Shown here: positions 7,138 through 19,300 of the stretch, piece after piece
Numbering within the stretch: the first letter of the stretch is position 1
Layout of the letters: each line of letters opens with the position of its first letter
Assembly (NCBI GenBank): GCA_029207755.1
Contig: JARCOQ010000073.1
Location: 434,001 to 498,000 of the forward strand
Length of the DNA: 64,000 bases
Origin: Chamaea fasciata
Taxonomy: Eukaryota; Chordata; Aves; Passeriformes; Sylviidae
Reading direction: 5' to 3'
Notes under the pieces: model-generated
What the model was told of the DNA's origin: nothing
Databases searched by the model: none
The model's input: only the letters and a program-made list of their open reading frames with translations
Translations under genes and position numbers: made by a program

Positions 7138-10076
7138 GTGAAAAAACCTGAAAATTCGGGAAAAAGGCTGATTAGCACTGAATGGCCTGAGATGAAAGCA
7201 GGGGCAGTGCAAAGGTGCCAAGCTTGCCCAAATGACTCCAATTGAAATCCTGAACTCAGGGAAGACATGCATAGAAAGAGAGTGGAGAAGAATTGACAGA
7301 AATGAATTCTCCCAAAAAAAAAAAAAACCAAATCAGTAAATAATTCAGAATCTTGGCGAAAATCATAAAAGCGATTGACATGAGCAGAAGTACAAGGACA
7401 TGGACCGAAAATTTCCCAGTTATTGCTCATCGAAATCCGCAGATTTCATTCCCTTTCCCAAAAGGGAAAGCCTTCTTTTTGGGAAAGGGAATGATATCTG
7501 GAAATCAGAGAACAAATAGGATCAAGCCCTCTGGACAGCAGATGTGATCCAAAAAGCACGCAAGTGAAAAAATCCGAGAAAATCTGGAAACTGCGCAATT
7601 AGCACGAATGGCCAGAGATGAAAGCAGGGGCAGTGCAAAGGTGCCAAGCTTGCCCAAATGACTCCAATTGAAATCCTGAACTCAGGGAAGACATGCATAG
7701 AAAGAGATTGGAGAAGAATTGACATGAATGAAATGTCACAAAAAAAAGAGAAATAAAATAAGGAAAATTTTGGACGCTGGGTTAAAACCATAAAAGCAAA
7801 TGGGATGAGCAGAAGTGCAGCGACAAGGACCAAAGCTTGCCCAATTATTGCTCATTGCTATGGGCAGATTACATTCCCTTTCCCAAAAGGGAAAACCATT
7901 TTTCTAGGAAAGGGAATGATATTTGGAAATCAGAGAACAAAGGGGATCAAGCGCTCTGGAGAGCAGATGTGATCCAAAAAGCACGCAAGTGAAAAAATAC
8001 GAGAAAATCTGGAAACTGCGCAATTAGCACCGAATGGCCAGAGATGAAAGCAGGGGCAGTGCAAAGGTGCCAAGCTTGCCCAAATGACTCCAATTGAAAT
8101 CCTGAACTCAGGGAAGACATGCATAGAAAGAGAGTGGAGAAGAATTGATATGAATAAAATGTCACGAAAAACAAAGAAAAAAATCAGGAATATTTTTGCG
8201 GCCAGGCGAAAATCATAAAAGCAGATGGGATGAGCAGAAGTGCAGGGACATGGACCGAAGCTTGCCCAATTATTGCTCATTGAAATCAGCAGATTTCATT
8301 CCCTTTCCCGAAAGGGAAAGCCTTCCTTTCGGGAAAGGGAATGAAATCTGGAAATCAGAGGATAAAGTGGATCAAGCGCTCTGGAGTGGAGATGTGATCC
8401 AAAAAGCATGCGAGTGAAAAAACCTGAAAATTCGGGAAAAAGGCTGATTACCACTGAATGGCCAGAGATGAAAGCAGGGGCAGTGCAAAAGTGCCAAGGC
8501 TGCCCAAATGACTCCAATTGAAATCCTGAACTCAGGGAAGACATGCACAGAAAGAGAGTGGAGAAGAATTGACAGAAATGAAATGTCAGAAAAAAAAAGA
8601 GAAATAAAATAAGGAAAATTTTGGACCCTGGGTTAAAACCATAAAAGCAAATGTGATGAGCAGAAGTACAAGGACATGGACTGAAGCTTGCCAAATTATT
8701 GCTCATTGAAATCAGGAGATTTCATTCCCTTTCCCAAAAGGGAATGAAATGTGGAAATCAGTGGATAAAGTGAATCAAGCGCTCTCAAGTGAAGATGTGA
8801 GCCAAAGAGCACGCGAGTGAAAAAACCTGAAAATTCTGGAAAAAGGCTGATTAACACTGAATGGCCTGAGATGAAAAGAGGGGCAGTGCAAAGATGGCAA
8901 GCTTGCCCAAATGACTCCAATTGAAATCCTGAACTCAGTGAAGACATGCATGGAAAGAGAGTGGAAAAGAATTGACAGAAATGAAATGTCACAAAAAAAT
9001 GAGAAATAAAATAAGGAAAATTTTGGACCCTGGGTTAAAACCATAAAAGCAAAAGGGATGAGCAGAAGTGCAGCGACAAGGACCAAAGCTTGCCCAATTA
9101 TTGCTCATTGAAATGGGCAGATTACATTCGCTTTCTCGAAAGGGAATAAAATCTGGAAATGAGAGGATAAAGTGGATCAAGCGCTCTGGAGAGGAGGTGT
9201 CATCCAAGAAGCACGTGAGTGAAAAAAATTGAAAATTCTGGAAAAAGCTCCATTAGCACTTAATGGCCTGAGATGAAAAGAGGGCAAGTGCAAAGGTGCC
9301 AAGCTTGCTCAAAATTACTTCAATTGAATGTCTTTTTCGTGATGGCCACTACACTCGAAATGCTTCCTCAAAAACCTCAGAGGGTCTGCGGTGGTAGCAC
9401 CATGGTCTGTTGAGGTCTCTCTTACCTATTCTATTTGGGAATCCTTTGGGCATTTCCACACAGCCCTGCCTCTTTGTCACTTCATTCTGTGGTTCTGCCT
9501 CACTCCTTTTTCTCCCTCTGTCGGCCACCAAGCCCTGTTTTTCCCTCATACAGTGGCTTACCTTATCTGTCCTTCGCAACTCTTCCTGTCCATTCATCCT
9601 CACAGCTTGACCAGCAGACTCCAACTGACTGACTACCAACTACCTAACTCTCTTATCACACCCAGAACTGTGACATCACACCTGTACTCAATCTTTGGAA
9701 ATTAAAACAGCTGCAATATATCTGAGACAGGATTGCCTTTAGCACTGTCTGCATCTGTCTTTCCAAACTGAAACGCTGCAGTGTGGGAAGAAATCCACAG
9801 AAACAGCCTAGAGAAGAATACAGAGAACAGAAATGTCAAAAAATGAATCAGAAAAATTTGGAACCCAGGAAAAGACCATAAGGACGAAAGGGATGAACAG
9901 AAGTGCAGCAACAAAGACCAAAGCTTGCCCAATTATTGCTCATTGAAATGGGCAGATTTCATTCCCTTTCCCGAAAGAGAAAGCCTTCTTTCTGAGAAAG
10001 GGAATGATATCTGGAAATCAGAGAACAAAGGGGATCAATTGCTCTGGAAAGCAGATATGATCCAAAAAGCACGCAA
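7138..10076 (+). repeat. 2.94-kb HOR core, copy 2
   Basis: Offset 3765 from copy 1 at the insert. It shares AACTCAGTGAAG and AAAAAAATGAGAAAT with copy 3, so copies 2 and 3 are each other's closest relatives. Confidence 0.87.
9329..9765 (+). mobile_element. Solo-LTR-like insert, copy 2 (437 bp)
   Basis: Same element, site and AATTGAA/AACTGAA flanks as copy 1. Diagnostic bases: TCTTTTTCGTG at the 5' end, CTACCTAACTC (shared only with copy 4), CCCAGAACTG and CTGAGACAGG. Confidence 0.6.
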
Positions 10077-13000
10077 GTGAGAAAATCCGAGAAAATCCGG
10101 AAACTGCGCAATTAGCACCGAATGGCCAGAGATGAAAGCAGGGGCAGTGCAAAGGTGCCAAGCTTGCCCAAATGACTCCAATTGAAATCCTGAACTCAGG
10201 GAAGACATGCATAGAAAGAGAGTGGAGAAGAATTGACAGAAATGAATTGTCCGAAAAAAAAAAAAAAACAAATCAGTAAATAATTCAGAATCTTGGCGAA
10301 AATCATAAAAGCGATTGACATGAGCAGAAGTACAAGGACATGGACCGAAAATTTCCCAATTATTGCTCACCGAAATCCGCAGATTTCATTCCCTTTCCCA
10401 AAAGGGAAAGCCTTCTTTTTGGGAAAGGGAATGATATCTGGAAATCAGAGAACAAATAGGATCAAGCCCTCTGGACAGCAGATGTGATCCAAAAAGCACG
10501 CAAGTGAAAAAATCCGAGAAAATCCGGAAACTGCGCAATTAGCACCGAATGGCCAGAGATGAAAGCAGGGGCAGTGCAAAGGTGCCAAGCTTGCCCAAAT
10601 GACTCCAATTGAAATCCTGAACTCAGGGAAGACATGCATAGAAAGAGAGTGGAGAAGAATTGAGATGAATGAAATGTCACAAAAAACAAAGAAAAAAAGG
10701 AAAGGTTTTGAGGCCTGGTGAAAACCATAAAAGCAGATGGGATGAGCAGAAGTGCAGGGACATGGACCAAAGCTTGCCCAATTATTGCTCATTGAAATCA
10801 GCAGATTTCATTCATTTTCCCGAAAGGGAAAGCCTTCCTTTCTGGGAAAGGGAATGAAATCTGGAAATCAGAGGATAAAGTGGATCAAGCGCTCTGGAGT
10901 GGAGATGTGATCCAAAAAGCACGCAAGTGAGAAAATCCGAGAAAATCCGGAAACTGCGCAATTAGCACCGAATGGCCAGAGATGAAAGCAGGGGCAGTGC
11001 AAAAGTGCCAAGCTTGCCCAAATGACTCCAATTGAAATCCTGAACTCAGGGAAGACATGCATAGAAAGAGAGTGGAGAAGAATTGACAGGAATGAAATGT
11101 CACAAAAAAAAGAGAAATAAAATAAGGAAAATTTTGGACACTGGGTTAAAACCATAAAAGCAGATGGGATGAGCAGAAGTGCAGGGACATGGACCAAAGC
11201 TTGCCCAATTATTGCTCATTGAAATCAACAGATTTCATTCCCTTTCCCGAAAGGGAAAGCCTTCTTTCTAGGAAAGGGAATGATATCTGGAAATCAGAGA
11301 ACAAAAGGGGATCAAGCGCTCTGGAGAGCAGATGTGATCCAAAAAGCACGCAAGTGAAAAAATACGAGAAAATCTGGAAACTGCGCAATTAGCACCGAAT
11401 GGCCAGAGATGAAATCAGGGGCAGTGCAAAAATGCCAAGCTTGCCCAAATGACTCCAATTGAAATCCTGAACTCAGGGAAGACATGCATAGAAAGAGAGT
11501 GGAGAAGAATTGATATGAATAAAATGTCACGAAAAACAAAGAAAAAAAGCAGGAATATTTTTGCGGCCAGGTGAAAACCATAAAAGCAGATGGGATGAGC
11601 AGAAGTGCAGGGACATGGACCGAAGCTTGCCCAATTATTGCTCATTGAAATCAGCAGATTTCATTCCCTTTCCCAAAAGGGAATGAAATGTGGAAATCAG
11701 AGGATAAAGCAAATCAAGCGTTCTGGAGAGGAGATGTGATCCAAAAAGCACGCGAGTGAAAAAACCTGAAAATTCGGGAAAAAGGCTGATTAGCACTGAA
11801 TGGCCTGAGATGAAAGCAGGGGCAGTGCAAAGGTGCCAAGCTTGCCCAAATGACTCCAATTGAAATCCTGAACTCAGGGAAGACATGCATAGAAAGAGAG
11901 TGGAGAAGAATTGACAGAAATGAATTCTCCCAAAAAAAAAAAAAACCAACTCAGTAAATAATTCAGAATCTTGGCGAAAATCATAAAAGCGATTGACATG
12001 AGCAGAAGTACAAGGACATGGACCGAAAATTTCCCAGTTATTGCTCATCGAAATCCGCAGATTTCATTCCCTTTCCCAAAAGGGAAAGCCTTCTTTTTGG
12101 GAAAGGGAATGATATCTGGAAATCAGAGAACAAATAGGATCAAGCCCTCTGGACAGCAGATGTGATCCAAAAAGCACGCAAGTGAAAAAATCCGAGAAAA
12201 TCTGGAAACTGCGCAATTAGCACGAATGGCCAGAGATGAAAGCAGGGGCAGTGCAAAGGTGCCAAGCTTGCCCAAATGACTCCAATTGAAATCCTGAACT
12301 CAGGGAAGACATGCATAGAAAGAGATTGGAGAAGAATTGACATGAATGAAATGTCACAAAAAAAAGAGAAATAAAATAAGGAAAATTTTGGACGCTGGGT
12401 TAAAACCATAAAAGCAAATGGGATGAGCAGAAGTGCAGCGACAAGGACCAAAGCTTGCCCAATTATTGCTCATTGCTATGGGCAGATTACATTCCCTTTC
12501 CCAAAAGGGAAAACCATTTTTCTAGGAAAGGGAATGATATTTGGAAATCAGAGAACAAAGGGGATCAAGCGCTCTGGAGAGCAGATGTGATCCAAAAAGC
12601 ACGCAAGTGAAAAAATACGAGAAAATCTGGAAACTGCGCAATTAGCACCGAATGGCCAGAGATGAAAGCAGGGGCAGTGCAAAGGTGCCAAGCTTGCCCA
12701 AATGACTCCAATTGAAATCCTGAACTCAGGGAAGACATGCATAGAAAGAGAGTGGAGAAGAATTGATATGAATAAAATGTCACGAAAAACAAAGAAAAAA
12801 ATCAGGAATATTTTTGCGGCCAGGCGAAAATCATAAAAGCAGATGGGATGAGCAGAAGTGCAGGGACATGGACCGAAGCTTGCCCAATTATTGCTCATTG
12901 AAATCAGCAGATTTCATTCCCTTTCCCGAAAGGGAAAGCCTTCCTTTCGGGAAAGGGAATGAAATCTGGAAATCAGAGGATAAAGTGGATCAAGCGCTCT

Positions 13001-13946
13001 GGAGTGGAGATGTGATCCAAAAAGCATGCGAGTGAAAAAACCTGAAAATTCCGGAAAAAGGCTGATTACCACTGAATGGCCAGAGATGAAAGCAGGGGCA
13101 GTGCAAAAGTGCCAAGGCTGCCCAAATGACTCCAATTGAAATCCTGAACTCAGGGAAGACATGCACAGAAAGAGAGTGGAGAAGAATTGACAGAAATGAA
13201 ATGTCAGGAAAAAAAAGAGAAATAAAATAAGGAAAATTTTGGACCCTGGGTTAAAACCATAAAAGCAAATGTGATGAGCAGAAGTACAAGGACATGGACT
13301 GAAGCTTGCCAAATTATTGCTCATTGAAATCAGGAGATTTCATTCCCTTTCCCAAAAGGGAATGAAATGTGGAAATCAGTGGATAAAGTGAATCAAGCGC
13401 TCTCAAGTGAAGATGTGAGCCAAAGAGCACGCGAGTGAAAAAACCTGGAAATTCTGGAAAAAGGCTGATTAACACTGAATGGCCTGAGATGAAAAGAGGG
13501 GCAGTGCAAAGATGGCAAGCTTGCCCAAATGACTCCAATTGAAATCCTGAACTCAGTGAAGACATGCATGGAAAGAGAGTGGAAAAGAATTGACAGAAAT
13601 GAAATGTCACAAAAAAATGAGAAATAAAATAAGGAAAATTTTGGACCCTGGGTTAAAACCATAAAAGCAAAAGGGATGAGCAGAAGTGCAGCGACAAGGA
13701 CCAAAGCTTGCCCAATTATTGCTCATTGAAATGGGCAGATTACATTCGCTTTCTCGAAAGGGAATAAAATCTGGAAATGAGAGGATAAAGTGGATCAAGC
13801 GCTCTGGAGAGGAGGTGTCATCCAAGAAGCACGTGAGTGAAAAAAATTGAAAATTCTGGAAAAAGATCCATTAGCACTTAATGGCCTGAGATGAAAAGAG
13901 GGCAAGTGCAAAGGTGCCAAGCTTGCTCAAAATTACTTCAATTGAA
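9766..13946 (+). repeat. Array segment 3: split-monomer right half, then d a/e b c d b c f f'
   Basis: Nine complete monomers. The second (A-rich block near 10670) joins a type-a start (GAGATGAATG) to a type-e end (AAAGGTTTTGAGGCCTGG). The third carries a hybrid palindrome near 11229-11282. From 11756 the segment repeats 7138 and 3375. From roughly 11260 it also matches 2880 onward, so HOR copies 1 and 3 share about one more monomer than copy 2 does. Confidence 0.87.
11229..11282. repeat. Hybrid palindrome (C/G left arm, CTAGG right arm)
   Basis: The left side CCCGAAAGGGAAAGCC is the C/G form and the right side TTCTTTCTAGGAAAGG is the b form, so the arms no longer match. Sequence to the left follows a b monomer; sequence to the right matches 2880 onward. 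The switch falls in or beside the loop. Confidence 0.75.
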
Positions 13947-14694
13947 TGTCTTTTTCGTGATGGCCACTACACTCGAAATGCTTCCTCAAAAACCTCAGAG
14001 GGTCTGCGGTGGTAGCACCATGGTCTGTTGAGGTCTCTCTTACCTATTCTATTTGGGAATCCTTTGGGCATTTCCACACAGCCCTGCCTCTTTGTCACTT
14101 CATTCTGTGGTTCTGCCTCACTCCTTTTTCTCCCTCTGTCGGCCACCAAGCCCTGTTTTTCCCTCATACAGTGGCTTACCTTATCTGTCCTTCGCAACTC
14201 TTCCTGTCCATTCATCCTCACAGCTTGACCAGCAGACTCCAACTGACTGACTACCAACTACCTCACTCTCTTATCACACCCAGAACTGTGACATCACACC
14301 TGTACTCAATCTTTGGAAATTAAAACAGCTGCAATATATCTGAGACAGGATTGCCTTTAGCACTGTCTGCATCTGTCTTTCCAAACTGAAACGCTGCAGT
14401 GTGGGAAGAAATCCACAGAAACAGCCTAGAGAAGAATAGAGAGAACAGAAATGTCAAAAAATGAATCAGAAAAATTTGGAACCCAGGAAAAGACCATAAG
14501 GACGAAAGGGATGAACAGAAGTGCAGCAACAAAGACCAAAGCTTGCCCAATTATTGCTCATTGAAATGGGCAGATTTCATTCCCTTTCCCGAAAGAGAAA
14601 GCCTTCTTTCTGAGAAAGGGAATGATATCTGGAAATCAGAGAACAAAGGGGATCAATTGCTCTGGAAAGCAGATATGATCCAAAAAGCACGCAA
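11756..14694 (+). repeat. 2.94-kb HOR core, copy 3
   Basis: Offset about 4618 from copy 2; two extra monomers separate the cores. Small private changes include ACCTGGAAATTCTGG near 13444. Confidence 0.87.
13947..14383 (+). mobile_element. Solo-LTR-like insert, copy 3 (437 bp)
   Basis: Same element and junctions as copy 1. Diagnostic bases CCCAGAACTG and CTGAGACAGG place it with copies 1 and 2. Confidence 0.6.
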
Positions 14695-17600
14695 GTGAGA
14701 AAATCCGAGAAAATCCGGAAACTGCGCAATTAGCACCGAATGGCCAGAGATGAAAGCAGGGGCAGTGCAAAGGTGCCAAGCTTGCCCAAATGACTCCAAT
14801 TGAAATCCTGAACTCAGGGAAGACATGCATAGAAAGAGATTGGAGAAAAATTGAAATCCATGAAATGTCAAAAAAAACAAAGAAAAAAAAGGAAAGGTTT
14901 TGAGGCCTGGTGAAAACCATAAAAGCAGATGGGATGAGCAGAAGTGCAGGGACATGGACCAAAGCTTGCCCAATTATTGCTCATTGAAATCAGCAGATTT
15001 CATTCCCTTTCCCGAAAGGGAAAGCCTTCCTTTCGGGAAAGGGAATGAAATCTGGAAATCAGAGGATAAAGTGGATCAAGCGCTCTGGAGTGCAGATGTG
15101 ATCCAAAAAGCACGCGAGTGAAAAAACCTGAAGATTCGGGAAGAAGGCTGATTAGCACTGAATGGCCAGAGATGGAAGCAGGGGCAGTGCAAAGGTGCCA
15201 AGCTTGCCCAAATGACTCCAATTGAAATCCTGAACTCAGGGAAGACATGCATAGAAAGAGAGTGGAGAAGAATTGACATGAATGAAATGTCACAAAAAAA
15301 AGAGAAATAAAATAAGGAAAATTTTGGACGCTGGGCTAAAACCATAAAAGCAAACTGGATGAGCAGAAGTTCAGCGACAAGGACCAAAGCTTGCCCAATT
15401 ATTGCTCATTGCTATGGGCAGATTACATTCCCTTTCCCAAAAGGGAAAGCCTTCTTTCTAGGAAAGGGAATGATATCTGGAAATCAGAGAACAAAGGGGA
15501 TCAAGCGCTCTGGACAGCAGATGTGATCCAAAAAGCACGCAAGTGAAAAAATACGAGAAAATCCGGAAACTGCGCAATTAGCACCGAATGGCCAGAGATG
15601 AAAGCAGGGGCAGTGCAAAGGTGCCAAGCTTGCCCAAATGACTTCAATTGAAATCCTGAACTCAGGGAAGACATGCATAGAAAGAGAGTGGAGAAGAATT
15701 GATATGAATAAAATGTCACGAAAAACAAAGAAAAAAAGCAGGAATATTTTTGCGGCCAGGTGAAAATCATAAAAGCAGATGGGATGAGCAGAAGTGCAGG
15801 GACATGGTCCGAAGCATGCCCAATTATTGATCATTGAAATCAGCAGATTTCATTCCCTTTCCCGAAAGGGAAAGCCTTCCTTTCGGGAAAGGGAATGAAA
15901 TCTGGAAATCAGAGGATAAAGTGGATCAAGCGCTCTGGAGTGGAGATGTGATCCAAAAAGCACGCGAGTGAAAAAACCTGAAAATTCAGGGAAAAGGCTG
16001 ATTACCACTGAATGGCCAGAGATGAAAGCAGGGGCAGTGCAAAGGTGCCAAGCTTGCCCAAATGACTCCAATTGAAATCCTGAACTCAGGGAAGACATGC
16101 ATAGAAAGAGAGTGGAGAAGAATTGACAGAAATGAATTGTCCCAAAAAAAAAAAAAACAAATCAGTAAATAATTCAGAATCTTGGCGAAAATCATAAAAG
16201 CGATTGACATGAGCAGAAGTACAAGGACATGGACCGAAAATTTCCCAATTATTGCTCATCGAAATCCGCAGATTTCATTCCCTTTCCCAAAAGGGAAAGC
16301 CTTCTTTTTGGGAAAGGGAATGATATCTGGAAATCAGAGAACAAATAGGATCAAGCACTCTGGACAGCAGATGTGATCCGAAAAGCACGCAAGTGAAAAA
16401 ATGCGAGAAAATCCGGAAACTGCGCAATTAGCACCGAATGGCCAGAGATGAAAGCAGGGGCAGTGCAAAGGTGCCAAGCTTGCCCAAATGACTCCATTGA
16501 AATCCTGAACTCAGGGAAGACATGCATAGAAAGAGATTGGAGAAAAATTGAAATCCATGAAATGTCAAAAAAAACAAAGAAAAAAAGGAAAGGTTTTGAG
16601 GCCTGGTGAAAACCATAAAAGCAGATGGGATGAGCAGAAGTGCAGGGACATGGACCAAAGCTTGCCCAATTATTGCTCATTGAAATCAGCAGATTTCATT
16701 CCCTTTCCCGAAAGGGAAAGCCTTCCTTTCGGGAAAGGGAATGAAATCTGGAAATCAGAGGATAAAGTGGATCAAGCGCTCTGGAGTGCAGATGTGATCC
16801 AAAAAGCACGCGAGTGAAAAAACCTGAAAATTCGGGAAAAAGGCTGATTACCACTGAATGGCCAGAGATGGAAGCAGGGGCAGTGCAAAGGTGCCAAGCT
16901 TGCCCAAATGACTCCAATTGAAATCCTGAACTCAGGGAAGACATGCATAGAAAGAGAGTGGAGAAGAATTGACATGAATGAAATGTCACAAAAAAAAGAG
17001 AAATAAAATAAGGAAAATTTTGGACGCTGGGTTAAAACCATAAAAGCAAATGGGATGAGCAGAAGTGCAGCGACAAGGACCAAAGCTTGCCCAATTATTG
17101 CTCATTGCTATGGGCAGATTACATTCCCTTTCCCAAAAGGGAACGCCTTCTTTCTAGGAAAGGGAATGATATCTGGAAATCAGAGAACAAAGGGGATCAA
17201 GCGCTCTGGAGAGCAGATGTGATCCAAAAAGCACGCAAGTGAAAAAATACGAGAAAATCTGGAAACTGCGCAATTAGCATCGAATGGCCAGAGATGAAAG
17301 CAGGGGCAGTGCAAAGGTGCCAAGCTTGCCCAAATGACTCCAATTGAAATCCTGAACTCAGGGAAGACATGCATAGAAAGAGAGTGGAGAAGAATTGACA
17401 GAAATGAAATGTCAGAAAAAAAAAGAGAAATAAAATAAGGAAAATTTTGGACCCTGGGTTAAAACCATAAAAGCAAATGTGATGAGCAGAAGTACAAGGA
17501 CATGGACTGAAGCTTGCCAAATTAGTGCTCATTGAAATCAGGAGATTTCATTCCCTTTCCCAAAAGGGAATGAAATGTGGAAATCAGTGGATAAAGTGAA

Positions 17601-18154
17601 TCAAGCGCTCTCAAGTGAAGATGTGAGCCAAAGAGCACGCGAGTGAAAAAACCTGAAAATTCTGGAAAAAGGCTGATTAGCACTGAATGGCCTGAGATGA
17701 AAAGAGGGGCAGTGCAAAGATGGCAAGCTTGCCCAAATGACTCCAACTGAAATCTTGAACTCAGAGAAGACATGCATAGAAAGAGAGTGGAGAAGAATTG
17801 ACAGAAATGAAATGTCACCAAAAAAAGAGAAATAAAATAAGGAAAATTTTGGACTCTGGGTTAAAACCATAAAAGCAAAAGGGATGAGCAGAAGTGCAGC
17901 GACAAGGACCAAAGCTTGCCCAATTATTGCTCATTGAAATGGGCAGATTACATTCGCTTTCTCGAAAGGGAATAAAATCTGGAAATGAGAGGATAAAGTG
18001 GATCAAGCGCTCTGGAGAGGAGGTGTCATCCAAGAAGCACGCGAGTGAAAAAAATTGAAAATTCTGGAAAAAGCTCCATTAGCACTTAATGGCCTGAGAT
18101 GAAAAGAGGGCAAGTGCAAAGGTGCCAAGCTTGCTCAAAATTACTTCAATTGAA
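14384..18154 (+). repeat. Array segment 4: split-monomer right half, then e b c d e b f f'
   Basis: Eight complete monomers plus split halves. The stretch from the d monomer at 15968 to about 17722 is repeated at 22269-24026. Here b is followed directly by f, without the c monomer found between them in segments 1-3. Confidence 0.87.
15968..17722 (+). repeat. Duplicated block d-e-b-f, copy 1
   Basis: Matches 22269-24026 (offset 6301-6304), including the private TCCGAAAAGCACGC and AAAATGCGAG in the d-e link and GGGAACGCC in the b palindrome. Confidence 0.8.
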
Positions 18155-18591
18155 TGTCTTTTTCGTGATGGCCACTACACTCGAAATGCTTCCTCAAAAA
18201 CCTCAGAGGGTCTGCGGTGGTAGCACCATGGTCTGTTGAGGTCTCTCTTACCTATTCTATTTGGGAATCCTTTGGGCATTTCCACACAGCCCTGCCTCTT
18301 TGTCACTTCATTCTGTGGTTCTGCCTCACTCCTTTTTCTCCCTCTGTCGGCCACCAAGCCCTGTTTTTCCCTCATACAGTGGCTTACCTTATCTGTCCTT
18401 CGCAACTCTTCCTGTCCATTCATCCTCACAGCTTGACCAGCAGACTCCAACTGACTGACTACCAACTACCTAACTCTCTTATCACACCCATAACTGTGAC
18501 ATCACACCTGTACTCAATCTTTGGAAATTAAAACAGCTGCAATATATCTGAGGCAGGATTGCCTTTAGCACTGTCTGCATCTGTCTTTCCA
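18155..18591 (+). mobile_element. Solo-LTR-like insert, copy 4 (437 bp)
   Basis: Same element and junctions. Diagnostic bases: CTACCTAACTC (shared with copy 2), CCCATAACTG and CTGAGGCAGG. Confidence 0.6.
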
Positions 18592-19300
18592 AACTGAAAC
18601 GCTGCAGTGTGGGAAGAAATCCACAGAAACAGCCTAGAGAAGAATAGAGAGAACAGAAATGTCAAAAAATGAATCAGAAAAATTTGGAACCCAGGAAAAG
18701 ACCATAAGGACGAAAGGGATGAACAGAAGTGCAGCAACAAAGACCAAAGCTTGCCCAAAATTGCTCATTGAAATGGGCAGATTTCATTCCCTTTCCCGAA
18801 AGAGAAAGCCTTCTTTCTGGGAAAGGGAATGATATCTGGAAATCAGAGAACAAAGGGGATCAATTGCTCTGGAAAGCAGATATGATCCAAAAAGCACGCA
18901 AGTGAGAAAATCCGAGAAAATCCAGAAACTGCGCAATTAGCACCAAATGGCCGGAGATGAAAGCAGGGGCAGTGCAAAGGTGCCAAGCTTGCCCAAATGA
19001 CTCCATTGAAATCCTGAACTCAGGGAAGACATGCATAGAAAGAGATTGGAGAAAAATTGAAATCCATGAAATGTCAAAAAAAACAAAGAAAAAAAAGGAA
19101 AGTTTTTGAGGCCTGGTGAAAACCATAAAAGCAGATGGGATGAGCAGAAGTGCAGGGACATGGACCAAAGCTTGCCCAATTATTGCTCATTGAAATCAGC
19201 AGATTTCATTCCCTTTCCCAAAAGGGAATGAAATGTGGAAATCAGAGGATAAAGTGGATCAAGCGCTCTGGAGAGGAGATGTGATCCAAAAAGCACGCGA

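Larger units (their letters stand above)
6001..9328 (+). repeat. Array segment 2: split-monomer right half, then e b d b c f f'
   Basis: The right half (6001-6311) of the insert-split monomer is the most diverged monomer form here (GGAACCCAGG, GGACGAAAGGGATGAACAG). Seven complete monomers follow and then the left half of the next split monomer. From the d monomer at 7138 onward the segment repeats segment 1 from 3375 with an offset of about 3765 bp. Confidence 0.88.
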